35,461 nt of DNA, from contig JAUNBK010000032.1 in NCBI GenBank assembly GCA_030527105.1, forward strand, positions 1 through 35,461, given 5' to 3'. Source of the stretch: Planctomycetia bacterium (GTDB lineage Bacteria > Planctomycetota > Planctomycetia > Pirellulales > Thermoguttaceae). The position numbers were made by a program, and so were the translations under genes. The notes under the pieces are model-generated. The model did no database searches. It saw only the letters and a program-made list of their open reading frames with translations, and was not told the DNA's origin. Shown here one piece after another: positions 28,004-35,461 of this stretch (position 1 is the stretch's first letter; every line of letters starts with the position of its first letter).

Positions 28004-29407
28004 TTAGTGAGAGCAACCCGCGTGAGGATCGGCACTTTCTACGGAACCACCCGAATTGAGGGCGTTGAGCGCCGCGAGTAGGAATTCCGCGCCACGCGTC
28101 GCGACGCGCGATCCGGGAAAAATGGACCCGTCGTTGGCAAGGACGCAGATATCTTTCACTCGATACACGATGTGGACGGGCTTCCGCCTCCAAATTTTTT
28201 GTCCGTGCGGATCGTTTCCGACCCACTCAAAAACGTAGGCATCATTCACTTCGCGCGCAACCGCCTCGGCAGGGAGGATAATCACGTTCTCGAGAATTTC
28301 GTATTCCACCTCCATCTCACCCCGCTGCCCGGGCTTGAATCTCCAATGCGTGAAGGTTCTCGGCGCAGGATAATCCCCCTGTTCCAATGTTTGCTCTAAA
28401 TCGATCGTATTCGCGAAATCAGCGTAGCAAACGGTCGTGCGATTCGTCTCGTCAATATGATTGTCGATGGATCGGAGGGTGAGATTCTCCAAAACTTTTT
28501 TGTCTTTTCCCTCGAAAACGACTCTGACGGGCGTCTTCTCCCGCAGCGCACTCATCAAAAGCTCCTCGTCGTACGAGAACGCTTCGCCACGGATCGAGAG
28601 GGTGCATAAATCACACAACACGCAAAGAGGGTCGCCAAGCGCGACGACTTGCCCCACATTCACGTTGAGGCTGTCGAGAATGAGGGCGTCTTTCGTCTCG
28701 CCAGGATTCTCGTCCGAGATCAAACCATGATGACTCACGGGAGGAACGCGCGTCGTGACGCTTCGCGTGATCTCGCCCTCCTCGAGTCGCGCAATCATCT
28801 CTGCGTCCAACCCCTGCACGAGAAGTATGTTTTTTTGAATATCAATCGACAAAAGGTTTTTGTCCTTCTCGAATTGCAGCTCGCGCAACTCTTTTGCCGC
28901 AAGTCCCTCGGGCAAGTCGCGAATTCGTTCGATCTCTTTGTTGAGGATTTCGCACTCCTTTTGAAGCCTCAAAAACTCCATTTGCGCGTCGATGGCGTCC
29001 TGTCGCGTGAGAGTGATTTCAAAAAGAGCGTCCCCCGGCGAGACGGACGATCCTGGTTCGTAATAGATTTTGGTCACGATTCCATAGACTGGCGAGGGGA
29101 CTTTGGATTGCGTTCTGCCGGGGAGCGCCGCAACGATCGCGGGAAAACGAAGCGACTTGGCGAAGGAGCGCGCCTCGATTTTCAAGAGAGAATCATCGTC
29201 CCCCAAGCCGATATTTTTGAGCGCCTGTGGAGAAAGCGATACTTCCACCAAATCCTCTGGCAGACCCGCCGTGTGTTCCTCTTCGTGTTCGTGCGTCTCC
29301 AACGAAACGCCGAAGGCACCCAAGATTTTGGCGCGAAACGGATACGCAAACGCCACCGAAATCGCTGCGATCAAAACGATAATAAAAAAGGGTACTATTT
29401 TCTTCAT
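28004..29407 (-). CDS. Membrane-fusion protein (HlyD/CusB-like adaptor) of the efflux pump
   Basis: The 467-residue adaptor links the inner-membrane pump to the outer-membrane channel in the periplasm. It has an N-terminal membrane anchor or signal (MKKIVPFFIIVLIAAISVAF), a His/Glu-rich spot (THEHEEEHTAG), a lipoyl-like half (SPVYGIVTKIYYEPGSSVSP), a helical hairpin (about residues 135-205), the returning half LNVNVGQVVALGDPLCVLCDL, beta-barrel segments and a final domain, ending in HAGCSH, a possible metal-binding tail. ATG 29407 is preferred; a GTG four codons earlier (29419) is possible. The RND gene follows after 64 bases. Repeat copy H lies directly upstream, between this gene and the small Cys/His-rich gene. 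Confidence 0.9.
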   Translation of the reverse strand: MKKIVPFFIIVLIAAISVAFAYPFRAKILGAFGVSLETHEHEEEHTAGLPEDLVEVSLSPQALKNIGLGDDDSLLKIEARSFAKSLRFPAIVAALPGRTQSKVPSPVYGIVTKIYYEPGSSVSPGDALFEITLTRQDAIDAQMEFLRLQKECEILNKEIERIRDLPEGLAAKELRELQFEKDKNLLSIDIQKNILLVQGLDAEMIARLEEGEITRSVTTRVPPVSHHGLISDENPGETKDALILDSLNVNVGQVVALGDPLCVLCDLCTLSIRGEAFSYDEELLMSALREKTPVRVVFEGKDKKVLENLTLRSIDNHIDETNRTTVCYADFANTIDLEQTLEQGDYPAPRTFTHWRFKPGQRGEMEVEYEILENVIILPAEAVAREVNDAYVFEWVGNDPHGQKIWRRKPVHIVYRVKDICVLANDGSIFPGSRVATRGAEFLLAALNALNSGGSVESADPHAGCSH

Positions 29408-29422
29408 GTTCTTTCTCACTCT

Positions 29423-29527
29423 TAAACTCGTCGTACTTTAAAATGACGTTTCCCGTCGCTTCTTGAGCCACAGCACACGGCTCCAACGGCGAAATCCATC
29501 CAGAAATTCCAACGCGAAATTCTATAA
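29423..29527 (+). repeat. Dispersed palindromic repeat, copy H (degenerate)
   Basis: TAAACTCGTCGTACTTTAAA, CACACGGCTCCAACGGCGAA and CCAACGCGAAATTCTATAAA follow the plus-orientation consensus with many differences. It sits inside the efflux locus, directly upstream of the membrane-fusion protein gene and reading against it. Confidence 0.7.
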
Positions 29528-29564
29528 ACAATGACTAAATAGTGGAGCAATAGACGCCCACGTA

Positions 29565-30047
29565 TTAAATCAATAAAGAGCGATATTCAATATAGAGAGG
29601 TGATTCCCTGAACGAATCGACTTCGAGGGCGAGAGAAAATGAACGAAAACCGTGGGGAACAAAGTCGTCAAGGATCGAGTGGAAATTCGAATCCCAACAC
29701 ACAATCGCGACGTCGAACTCGATCTCCTCGCTCGACGCAAAGGTACGGAACATAACGCCACTGCCAACCGTCTGGAGTTTGCACTCCCCCAACGGATGCG
29801 AGCATCGCGCGCCGTCGTGATTTGCCGATTCTTCTTCCTCCGTTGGCTCGCCCTCTGACGCACCCTTTGACTCACCCTCAGGCGCGTGCGAACCACAGCA
29901 GCACGAACAAATCGCCGCGTGGGCGCTTGCCGCGTCGCAATCTTCCTGCGCGAGGATGTAGCGATGATGCGCGTTGCAGTAGTACCTCGCCAAAAGAGGG
30001 TTCCCTGCCGCAAGGACGCAAAGGAGGATCTTTAGTGCTAAAAACAT
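29565..30047 (-). CDS. Small Cys/His-rich exported protein of the efflux locus, function unknown
   Basis: The 160-residue protein starts with a hydrophobic signal (MFLALKILLCVLAAGNPLLA). Next come Cys24, His27, His28, Cys37, Cys47 and the cluster CSCCC at 47-51, then an acidic low-complexity stretch (about 55-75) and a further HDGARCSHPLGEC. The rest is unrecognised. The Cys/His density and its place between the TolC-like and fusion-protein genes on the same strand suggest binding or sensing of a metal ion in the periplasm; this is inference. No clear ribosome-binding site precedes the ATG at 30047. The competing frame on the same strand is very Arg-rich and is judged a shadow. Confidence 0.65.
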   Translation of the reverse strand: MFLALKILLCVLAAGNPLLARYYCNAHHRYILAQEDCDAASAHAAICSCCCGSHAPEGESKGASEGEPTEEEESANHDGARCSHPLGECKLQTVGSGVMFRTFASSEEIEFDVAIVCWDSNFHSILDDFVPHGFRSFSLALEVDSFRESPLYIEYRSLLI

Positions 30048-30160
30048 GGGCTATATGTTGTACCCTAGTGCGATATTAAACCAAAATCTAGTTTTCCATC
30101 TCGGTGGATTGGGGTTGAATTCCCAATGACTGAGCTAATTCTACCACAATTTTCCCAAAA

Positions 30161-31513
30161 TTACAAGGGGGAATCCTCCAATCCCCCCGAAAGAAGTTTC
30201 CCTTCGAGGAGAGATTTGAACGTCCAATAATCACACATTCGCTCGAGGTACGCGATGTTTAGCTCGGTATAATTTTGCTGCGCGTTGAGCCAATCCAAAT
30301 ACGTGAGTTCCCCTTGTTGGTACCCTTTTTGTGCAAGCTCCAACGACTCGCGCGCCTGCGGAAGGAGATACGTTCGATAATGAGTGACGTCCTCAGCCGC
30401 TTTTTTGAAGTTGTTGTACGTGTCCGCAAGACGCTGTCGAACTTCGAGAAGCGTGCGCTCATAATCCTTTTGTGCCGCGACGATTTCGCTGCGCGCGGCA
30501 GCAATATTTCCCTGATTCCTATCGCGAATGCGCAACGGAATGCTGACGCCGACGCTCGCTTCTGTACGATGTTCCTCGGCAGCATAAGCGACGCCGCCCG
30601 ATATCGTGAAATTGGAGGAGTTTTTCGCGCACTCAAGCTCCAATTTTTTCTTTGCCTGCGCGACTTGCGCCTGCGCTCGAGCGATTTCGGGACTGGTTTG
30701 CTCGAGGATATTTTGATAATATCCCCACGAATCGACCTGCGGAGTGCAATCAAGGGAGTCCGCCAACCACGCAGGAGAGAGGTTTGGATCGCCCACGACA
30801 CACGCGAGATTTCGCCACGCCGCCTCCAAATCGCTGCCGAGATTCGTAAGTTCGCGCTTCGATTTCTCCATCTCCATGCTGACGTTCAAAAGGTCGAGCC
30901 GATTGGTACTCCCGCTTTCGTACAAACTTTTTGTGAGAGAATAAATTTGCTCATTGGTTTTGACGATATCCTGCATGAGCGCCATTTTTCTTTGGGCGGC
31001 AATGTATGCGAACGCCGCCACGCGCACGTCGGTCTTCACGCGAAAGACCACCACTTCTCGAGCGTGCTTCATGGTTTGGATTTCGTGACACACAACGTCT
31101 TGAGCGCGCGCCAACTTCCCCCCCGTCACGATTTCTTGGGAGAAATGAATTCCTTGCGAGCCAGCAGAGCCAGAGGACATATCCTCGCCCGAATATTCGA
31201 TTTCGGGGTTCGGTCCCAATCCCTCCTGAAGCCAAATGCCGTTGAGGGCTTGGATTTTTTGCTCGTAGGCTTGAATCGCGGGGTGATTTGCAAGCGCAAG
31301 CGCCTCCAACTCCGCAATGGAGCTTTGGGGGGCTGCTGGGGGCTGCGTCGTATTGCTCGGCTGAACCAACGCGCTCGACATGCTCGACGAGGAGACGTGA
31401 GCGCTCTCGAATTCTGTCGAAAAAACGCTGCTTCCCACCGACGCCACGCTCGATATCACGCTCAACACCACGACCGCCCGATGTAGGAAGAATCCTTTCT
31501 TCCGCCTGGACAT
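30161..31513 (-). CDS. TolC/CusC-like outer-membrane efflux channel
   Basis: The 450-residue protein has an N-terminal signal region (HRAVVVLSVISSVASVGSSV), a Ser/Pro/Gln-rich linker and two repeats of the outer-membrane efflux protein fold: LEALALANHPAIQAYEQKIQ at the start of the first, GVSIPLRIRDRNQGNIAAAR in the second, and long coiled-coil helices (YLLPQARESLELAQKGYQQG near the end). Such trimers form a tunnel through the outer membrane and periplasm. A perfect AGGAGG six bases before the ATG gives a secure start. It is the first gene of the efflux locus; a remnant of the dispersed repeat, with AGTATTGTAAAATT, lies just upstream on the same strand. No clear -35/-10 pair was found for the operon in the gap to 31830. 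Confidence 0.92.
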   Translation of the reverse strand: MSRRKKGFFLHRAVVVLSVISSVASVGSSVFSTEFESAHVSSSSMSSALVQPSNTTQPPAAPQSSIAELEALALANHPAIQAYEQKIQALNGIWLQEGLGPNPEIEYSGEDMSSGSAGSQGIHFSQEIVTGGKLARAQDVVCHEIQTMKHAREVVVFRVKTDVRVAAFAYIAAQRKMALMQDIVKTNEQIYSLTKSLYESGSTNRLDLLNVSMEMEKSKRELTNLGSDLEAAWRNLACVVGDPNLSPAWLADSLDCTPQVDSWGYYQNILEQTSPEIARAQAQVAQAKKKLELECAKNSSNFTISGGVAYAAEEHRTEASVGVSIPLRIRDRNQGNIAAARSEIVAAQKDYERTLLEVRQRLADTYNNFKKAAEDVTHYRTYLLPQARESLELAQKGYQQGELTYLDWLNAQQNYTELNIAYLERMCDYWTFKSLLEGKLLSGGLEDSPL

Positions 31514-31542
31514 AATAAACCTCCTTGGTTTTCGATGAAATT

Positions 31543-31570
31543 TTACAATACTTCTCGTTGAAGTTTCGGG
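31543..31570 (-). repeat. Dispersed palindromic repeat, copy I (end fragment)
   Basis: TTACAATACTTCTCGTTGAA followed by GTTTC matches one end of the repeat (TATAATACTTCGCGTTGAAA); the rest has diverged beyond recognition. It lies about 30 bases upstream of the TolC-like start, oriented as copies C and G are to their genes. Confidence 0.55.
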
Positions 31571-31832
31571 AGTCCGAGACGATTTTTCGCTTCTTCGCGC
31601 CGTCGTTTGGCTCGGAGAAATGAATCCTCACACCCGCCGCGCGACGCGGAAATAAAAAACCGAATCGGACACAAACTTATAGAAGTGGAGGCGCGTTTAT
31701 TGTGGTTGTATCGACCATAGCGGTTTTGTGCATTAGGAAATATTTGTGGAGCATTGCATTTTTACACGAATCATCGTAGTTGGTCGAGGGGTGCAAACCT
31801 CAAAAAAATCTCTGATTTTGTCCTCGATATGC

Positions 31833-31861
31833 TTGACAAATGTCGCAAAGTGCGCTACAAT
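31833..31861 (+). promoter_or_regulatory. Near-consensus sigma-70 promoter of the glycyl radical enzyme gene
   Basis: A perfect TTGACA is followed after 17 bases by TACAAT. The predicted transcript starts about 200 bases before the gene and includes all of repeat copy J in its leader. Confidence 0.85.
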
Positions 31862-31911
31862 CGTCGAGAGTGCTTCCGTTGGGAGAGGAAACGATAATCC
31901 CCGCGAGAAAT

Positions 31912-32017
31912 TGTAATACTTCGCATTGAAATTTCCGGTGCCGTCCGCCGTTTGAGCTTGCGCACCACGACTCGCAGAGCGTCGCATAAAACGGGAATTT
32001 TAAGGAGAACGTGTATA
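31912..32017 (-). repeat. Dispersed 105-bp palindromic repeat, copy J (complete)
   Basis: A complete copy running from TGTAATACTTCGCATTGAAA through GTGCCGTCCGCCGTTTGAGC and GCACCACGACTCGC to ACGGGAATTTTAAGGAGAAC and GTGTATA. Its right end puts AAGGAGAAC directly before a GTG that is in frame with the downstream enzyme. Confidence 0.9.
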
Positions 32018-32067
32018 GACCAAACGAGGGAGAAATCAAGCGCAAATCAGCGCGAAAGGAGAGAGGA

Positions 32068-34134
32068 ATGACTCCACGAATTGAATCGCTTCGACAATTT
32101 TTGCTCGAGAAAAAACACCACGCATTTCGTCGGACGGTGGATTGGGGAGCGCTCCCCTCTCCGCGCGGCTCGCGCTGCGCCCGGGCTGCGGACGTTTTGC
32201 GCATGATGCTTGCCGAAGAGGCGCGAACGCCCGTGATTTTCCCCGACGAGAGAATCGTCTTCACGCGTACGTGCGCGAATTTGCCCGAGAGAATGACGCA
32301 AAGCGAGATGGAATATCTGCGCCAAAACGCTTATTTTCACGAAATGGGCGTCGTCTTCAACCTCAGCCCGCGTTTCGAGATTGCCCTCTCGCGTGGCTTG
32401 GACGCGCTGCGTGACCAGACGCTTGAGCGAAAAGAACGCGCGCTGCGTGAGAAGGACGAGGAGGGAATCGAGTTCCTCAACGCCGTTGAGAGTGGGATCA
32501 ATGCCGTTTGCGCGCTTGCCGAGTCGTATATCCAGGAGGCACGGCGCCAGGGGCGTGACGATATCGTTCGTACGCTGGAGCAAGTTCCTCGAAAGCCCGC
32601 GCGGGATTTTCGCGAGGCACTCCAATTCCTCCGGATCCTCCACTATGCGCTTTGGTGCGAGGGGGCGTACCACAATGGTTTCGGGCGCTTCGATCAATTT
32701 ATGTTCCCGTACCTCAAGGCGGATATTGATTCTGGCGCGCTCACTCACGAAGAAGCGTTTGAGCTTTTGGAGGAATTTTTCCTCTCGTGCAATCGGGATA
32801 GCGATTTGTACGTGGGTGTCCAACAGGGGGACAACGGGCAGAGTCTCATGCTCGGCGGCGTCGATAAAAATGGGGACGACGCGACGAATATTCTCACGCA
32901 CATGGCGCTTAAAGCGTCGTGCGAATTGAAGTTGATCGACCCGAAAATCAACCTTCGTGTCTCCAAATCGACGCCAGACGCGCTCTACGAGGAAGCAGTC
33001 GAACTCACGAAACAAGGTCTCGGATTCCCTCAATACGCGAATGACGACGTGGTTGTGCCGGGTCTCGTTCAATTGGGATACACCCTCGAAGATGCGCGAG
33101 ATTATGCCGTCGCGGCGTGTTGGGAGTTCATCATACCGGGCGTCGGGATGGATATTCCGAATATCGCCGCCGTTTCGTTCCCTGCTGTGGTCGATGAGGC
33201 AATGCGCAGTGCCGAGGGGCGCGCGGCCGACTCGTTCGAATCCTTCATGCACGTCGTGAGAGAGAGACTTTTTGCGCGGGCGGACGCCATTGCAGCTTCG
33301 CTCGAAAGTGTCGACATGCTCCCTTGCCCCTTCGTCTCGATGATGTGCGACGGGCGTATCGAAAAGGCGCGCGACATGGCGCACGGGAGCAAATACAACA
33401 ACTTCGGCATCCACGGCGTGGGGTTCGCGCCAGCGGTCGATTCTCTTGCCGTGATTCGAAAAGCGGTGTTCGAGGAGAAACGCGTCTCGCTTGCCGAGCT
33501 TGCGAACATGGTGGACTCCAACTTCGTCGGGCACGAATCGTTCCTTGCGTTTGCGCGCCACGAAGTGCCTAAATTCGGGTGCGACGACGACTCCATCGAC
33601 CCCATTGGCACACGGCTTCTCGACGATTTTGCGGACTCTTGGGAGAATCGGATCAATTGTCGTGGGGGGATATATCGCGTAGGAACCGGCTCTGCGATGT
33701 ACTATATTTGGTATGCGGAGGAACTACCGGCGTCGCCAGATGGTCGCTTGGCGAAAACGCCGCTCCCCGCGAATTATGCTCCGAGTTTGGGCGTTCAAAC
33801 GCCGGGACCGATCTCGGTCGTCAAATCTTTCACGAAGCCCAATCTTTCGCGCGTCATCAACGGCGGGCCGCTCACGATCGAGATTCACGACAGTGTTTTT
33901 CGCGATGGTGAGGGGGTGAAGAAAGTCGCGCAGCTCATCAAACTCTTCATTTTGCGCGGCGGGCACCAAATGCAGATCAACACGCTCAATCGCGATGTTT
34001 TGTTGGACGCGCAGCGCCACCCCGAGAATCACGCGCAGCTCATCGTCCGCGTGTGGGGGTGGAGCGGGTATTTTGTCGAGTTGGACACTCCCTATCAAGA
34101 GCAGATCATCCAACGCGCAGAAATGACGTTTTGA
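32068..34134 (+). CDS. Glycyl radical enzyme of the pyruvate formate-lyase-like family, substrate unknown
   Basis: From the chosen ATG the protein is 688 residues. Glycyl radical enzymes use a backbone glycine radical, made by a radical-SAM activase, to drive cysteine-based chemistry without oxygen. The C-terminal block VRVWGWSGYFVELD holds the expected radical site, Gly664, and AVAACWEFIIPGVG holds the expected catalytic Cys351. NCRGGIYRVGTGSAMYYIW also fits the family. A single Cys and the WE after it set it apart from classical pyruvate formate-lyase, which has adjacent cysteines; length is also shorter than the usual 750-850. ATG 32068 has AAAGGAG upstream; an in-frame GTG at 32011 lies at the end of repeat copy J. 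No activase gene is in the window. Reaction and substrate are open (lyase or dehydratase). Confidence 0.88.
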   Translation: MTPRIESLRQFLLEKKHHAFRRTVDWGALPSPRGSRCARAADVLRMMLAEEARTPVIFPDERIVFTRTCANLPERMTQSEMEYLRQNAYFHEMGVVFNLSPRFEIALSRGLDALRDQTLERKERALREKDEEGIEFLNAVESGINAVCALAESYIQEARRQGRDDIVRTLEQVPRKPARDFREALQFLRILHYALWCEGAYHNGFGRFDQFMFPYLKADIDSGALTHEEAFELLEEFFLSCNRDSDLYVGVQQGDNGQSLMLGGVDKNGDDATNILTHMALKASCELKLIDPKINLRVSKSTPDALYEEAVELTKQGLGFPQYANDDVVVPGLVQLGYTLEDARDYAVAACWEFIIPGVGMDIPNIAAVSFPAVVDEAMRSAEGRAADSFESFMHVVRERLFARADAIAASLESVDMLPCPFVSMMCDGRIEKARDMAHGSKYNNFGIHGVGFAPAVDSLAVIRKAVFEEKRVSLAELANMVDSNFVGHESFLAFARHEVPKFGCDDDSIDPIGTRLLDDFADSWENRINCRGGIYRVGTGSAMYYIWYAEELPASPDGRLAKTPLPANYAPSLGVQTPGPISVVKSFTKPNLSRVINGGPLTIEIHDSVFRDGEGVKKVAQLIKLFILRGGHQMQINTLNRDVLLDAQRHPENHAQLIVRVWGWSGYFVELDTPYQEQIIQRAEMTF

Positions 34135-34138
34135 TTTC

Positions 34139-34198
34139 GTTTATTGGCGGCGAATCACGTTTATTGGCGACGAATCACGTCTGTTGGTGAGGAACCGC
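34139..34198 (+). repeat. Three 20-bp tandem repeats between convergent genes
   Basis: GTTTATTGGCGGCGAATCAC (34139), GTTTATTGGCGACGAATCAC (34159) and the diverged GTCTGTTGGTGAGGAACCGC (34179) follow without gaps. They fill most of the 94 bases between the glycyl radical enzyme and CvpA-like stop codons. Confidence 0.85.
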
Positions 34199-34228
34199 GT
34201 CGGACGCAGGAGGATTCCGACCGATTTC

Positions 34229-34903
34229 TCACGAAACGGGGAGGCACGACGAGAGAATGCCGTCCAAAACGTCCAAAAAACGGTGCGCGACGCTTGGCTC
34301 TTCCCCTTCTCTCAACGTCCAATGGGGGGTGAGTGCCGTCGCGCTCAGCATTCCGACTTGGCCATCGCCAACACTCGAGGGCGTTTCGCCACCATCTTCG
34401 CTCGCCTCGACCCGCGCAATAAAGGCGCCGCAGACGTTGGTTCCGTCCGCGCTCCTATTTTTACCAAACTCCGCGAGACAGACGAGGTATTTTGCGCTTC
34501 GAGAGTAGGAAACCAACGGACGAGCCCCCTCGAAAAACGTGATAAACCACGCGACTCCCCACGAAACGGCAAGACTCAAAACGAATCCCAAAACCATTCC
34601 GAGGATTGCGTCCCACGCGCGTAATTTGTGCGCTCGAATGAGGTTGCTGAGCATATTCATGATTTTGTAGACACACAAAGAGACGATAGCAAAAACGAAA
34701 AAGGAAACGATCAGTCTGCCAAGAGGGTGATCCATTCCGAGCGCGTCCTGCAATCTGAAGGAGACGCTGCGCGAGACGAAAAACCCAGTTCCCGTCGCGA
34801 GAAGAATGGAGAGTGTGGAGATGAACCCGGAAAAAAGTCCAAAGAGGGTTCCCAACAGCAAAATGCAAAGAACGAAAGAATCAAAATAATCACACAAAGC
34901 CAT
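34229..34903 (-). CDS. CvpA-family-like membrane protein
   Basis: The 224-residue protein has four hydrophobic segments (about residues 8-26, 28-48, 62-84 and 100-124) with the pattern of CvpA-type proteins: an N-terminal FDSFVLCILLLGTLFGLFSG, SRSVSFRLQD between segments and RAWDAILGMVLGFVLSLAVS in the fourth. CvpA relatives are needed for colicin V production in E. coli and are linked to envelope homeostasis; their mechanism is unsettled. The C-terminal 90 residues are polar and not conserved as far as I can tell. The start has GGTGA five bases upstream and lies three bases after the dtd stop codon, so the two genes form an operon. Confidence 0.75.
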   Translation of the reverse strand: MALCDYFDSFVLCILLLGTLFGLFSGFISTLSILLATGTGFFVSRSVSFRLQDALGMDHPLGRLIVSFFVFAIVSLCVYKIMNMLSNLIRAHKLRAWDAILGMVLGFVLSLAVSWGVAWFITFFEGARPLVSYSRSAKYLVCLAEFGKNRSADGTNVCGAFIARVEASEDGGETPSSVGDGQVGMLSATALTPHWTLREGEEPSVAHRFLDVLDGILSSCLPVS

Positions 34904-34906
34904 TTT

Positions 34907-35374
34907 TCACCGTCCGTTTCGTGGTTTCATGAGTTCTCGACTATCGAGCCAAATCGTGACGGGACCATCATTAATCAATTCGACCTTCATCATGGCGCGA
35001 AAGCGTCCCGTTTCGACCTTCAGCCCTTTTTGACGAAGATATTCGACAAATGCACAATACTCGTTCATACCTTTTTGAGGCTCCGCCGCCTGCGTGAAAC
35101 CGGGTCGGCGTCCCTTGCGACAATCCGCCAAAAGCGTGAATTGGCTCACGACCAACACCGCGCCGCCAACGTCCTCAAGGGAAAGATTCATTTTCCCCTC
35201 GGCATCGTCGAAAATACGCAGCCCCGCCATTTTGTCCGCGAGAAGTCGCCTGTCCAACTCCGTGTCGTCCGCAGCGACACCGAGCAAGACGAGCACCCCG
35301 CTTCCGATCTCGCCGCAAATTTCGTCCCCGACGCGAACGCGCGCCGAAGAAACTCGTTGAATGCACGCTCTCAT
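34907..35374 (-). CDS. dtd: D-aminoacyl-tRNA deacylase
   Basis: The 155-residue enzyme cleaves D-amino acids (and glycine mischarged on tRNA-Ala) from tRNAs in the cytosol, a proofreading step in translation. The family blocks are clear: [18 protein letters not shown] at the start, [20 protein letters not shown] containing the SQxTLL motif, and [13 protein letters not shown] with the GPVT motif that enforces D-selectivity. The ATG at 35374 matches the family start; an in-frame TTG at 35404 would add ten residues. Length is close to the normal 145-150 residues. The cvpA-like gene follows by three bases. Repeat copy K lies about 35 bases upstream, with TATTATAAA facing the gene, and no other promoter is visible before the window ends. 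Confidence 0.96.
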   Translation of the reverse strand: MRACIQRVSSARVRVGDEICGEIGSGVLVLLGVAADDTELDRRLLADKMAGLRIFDDAEGKMNLSLEDVGGAVLVVSQFTLLADCRKGRRPGFTQAAEPQKGMNEYCAFVEYLRQKGLKVETGRFRAMMKVELINDGPVTIWLDSRELMKPRNGR

Positions 35375-35407
35375 AAGTTCGTCACGCTCTAAAAGCGCCC
35401 CCAATCT

Positions 35408-35461
35408 TTATAATACTTCGCGTTGAAATTTCCCGTTCCGTCCGCCGTTGGAGCTACGCAC
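35408..35461 (-). repeat. Dispersed 105-bp palindromic repeat, copy K (cut by window end)
   Basis: TTATAATACTTCGCGTTGAA, ATTTCCCGTTCCGTCCGCCG and TTGGAGCTACGCAC match the first half of copy C almost exactly. The window stops in the middle of the element, upstream of dtd. Confidence 0.9.

Larger units (their letters stand above)
31514..32067. other. Divergent intergenic region between efflux operon and glycyl radical enzyme
   Basis: The 554-base gap holds repeat fragment I, about 260 bases in which I see no gene or clear site, the strong rightward promoter at 31833-31861, and repeat copy J. Short open frames here cross the repeats and are not credible genes. Confidence 0.7.

Noticed and set aside
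30103..30145. tRNA-like fragment (TAGCTCAGT and GAATTCAACCCC on the minus strand)
   Set aside because: Only about 43 bases are present, with no anticodon arm or complete acceptor stem. It is too short and may be chance or a decayed tRNA end.
32047..33561. 504-codon open frame on the minus strand
   Set aside because: It is antisense to the glycyl radical enzyme, whose motifs are unmistakable; the frame has shadow composition.

Overview
The window reads as chromosomal DNA of a Planctomycetota-like bacterium, possibly one of the gut or anaerobic lineages; this is an inference from gene content, with no rRNA or marker search behind it. Pointers are a large secreted PEP-CTERM protein with LamG-like, PA14-like and beta-strand repeats, a Tat-exported PmoA-family (DUF6807-type) protein, a membrane-anchored WD40 protein, a PP2C phosphatase with membrane segments, a membrane pyrophosphatase and a glycyl radical enzyme (anaerobic metabolism). 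Most genes are complete and densely packed. I found no transposase, integrase, rRNA, convincing tRNA or CRISPR array.

Layout. 127-7200 (minus): three exported proteins, namely an alpha/alpha-toroid-like secreted protein, the PmoA-family protein and the PEP-CTERM protein. 7675-12290 (minus): a very large membrane pyrophosphatase, preceded by a PP2C phosphatase. 12520-15712 (plus): a tight operon of aminotransferase, AGE-family epimerase and UppP. 15751-16635 (minus): a GT2 glycosyltransferase, convergent with uppP across a bidirectional terminator. 17209-19730 (plus): a tartrate/D-malate-type dehydrogenase and the WD40 protein. 19731-20694: nearly 1 kb without a gene, AT-rich in its right part. 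20695-23823 (plus): valS. 24141-31513 (minus): a metal-efflux locus in the order TolC-like channel, Cys/His-rich exported protein, membrane-fusion protein, RND pump, His-rich lipoprotein. 32068-34134 (plus): a glycyl radical enzyme with a near-perfect promoter and no activase in view. 34229-35374 (minus): a CvpA-like protein and D-aminoacyl-tRNA deacylase.

The most striking feature is a family of dispersed imperfect-palindrome repeats of about 105 bp. There are about eleven copies or remnants in 35 kb, all between genes and many directly upstream of start codons. One end carries TATTATAAT and the other an AAGGAGAAC-like sequence, so they could supply promoter or ribosome-binding signals. Both window ends fall inside copies, which suggests the window is a contig broken at this repeat. 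Other points of interest are a mirror-image pair of divergent promoters at 16822-16931, a pyrophosphatase with two large additions both predicted outside the cytoplasm, a valyl-tRNA synthetase with a zinc-ribbon-like insert, and the orphan glycyl radical enzyme.
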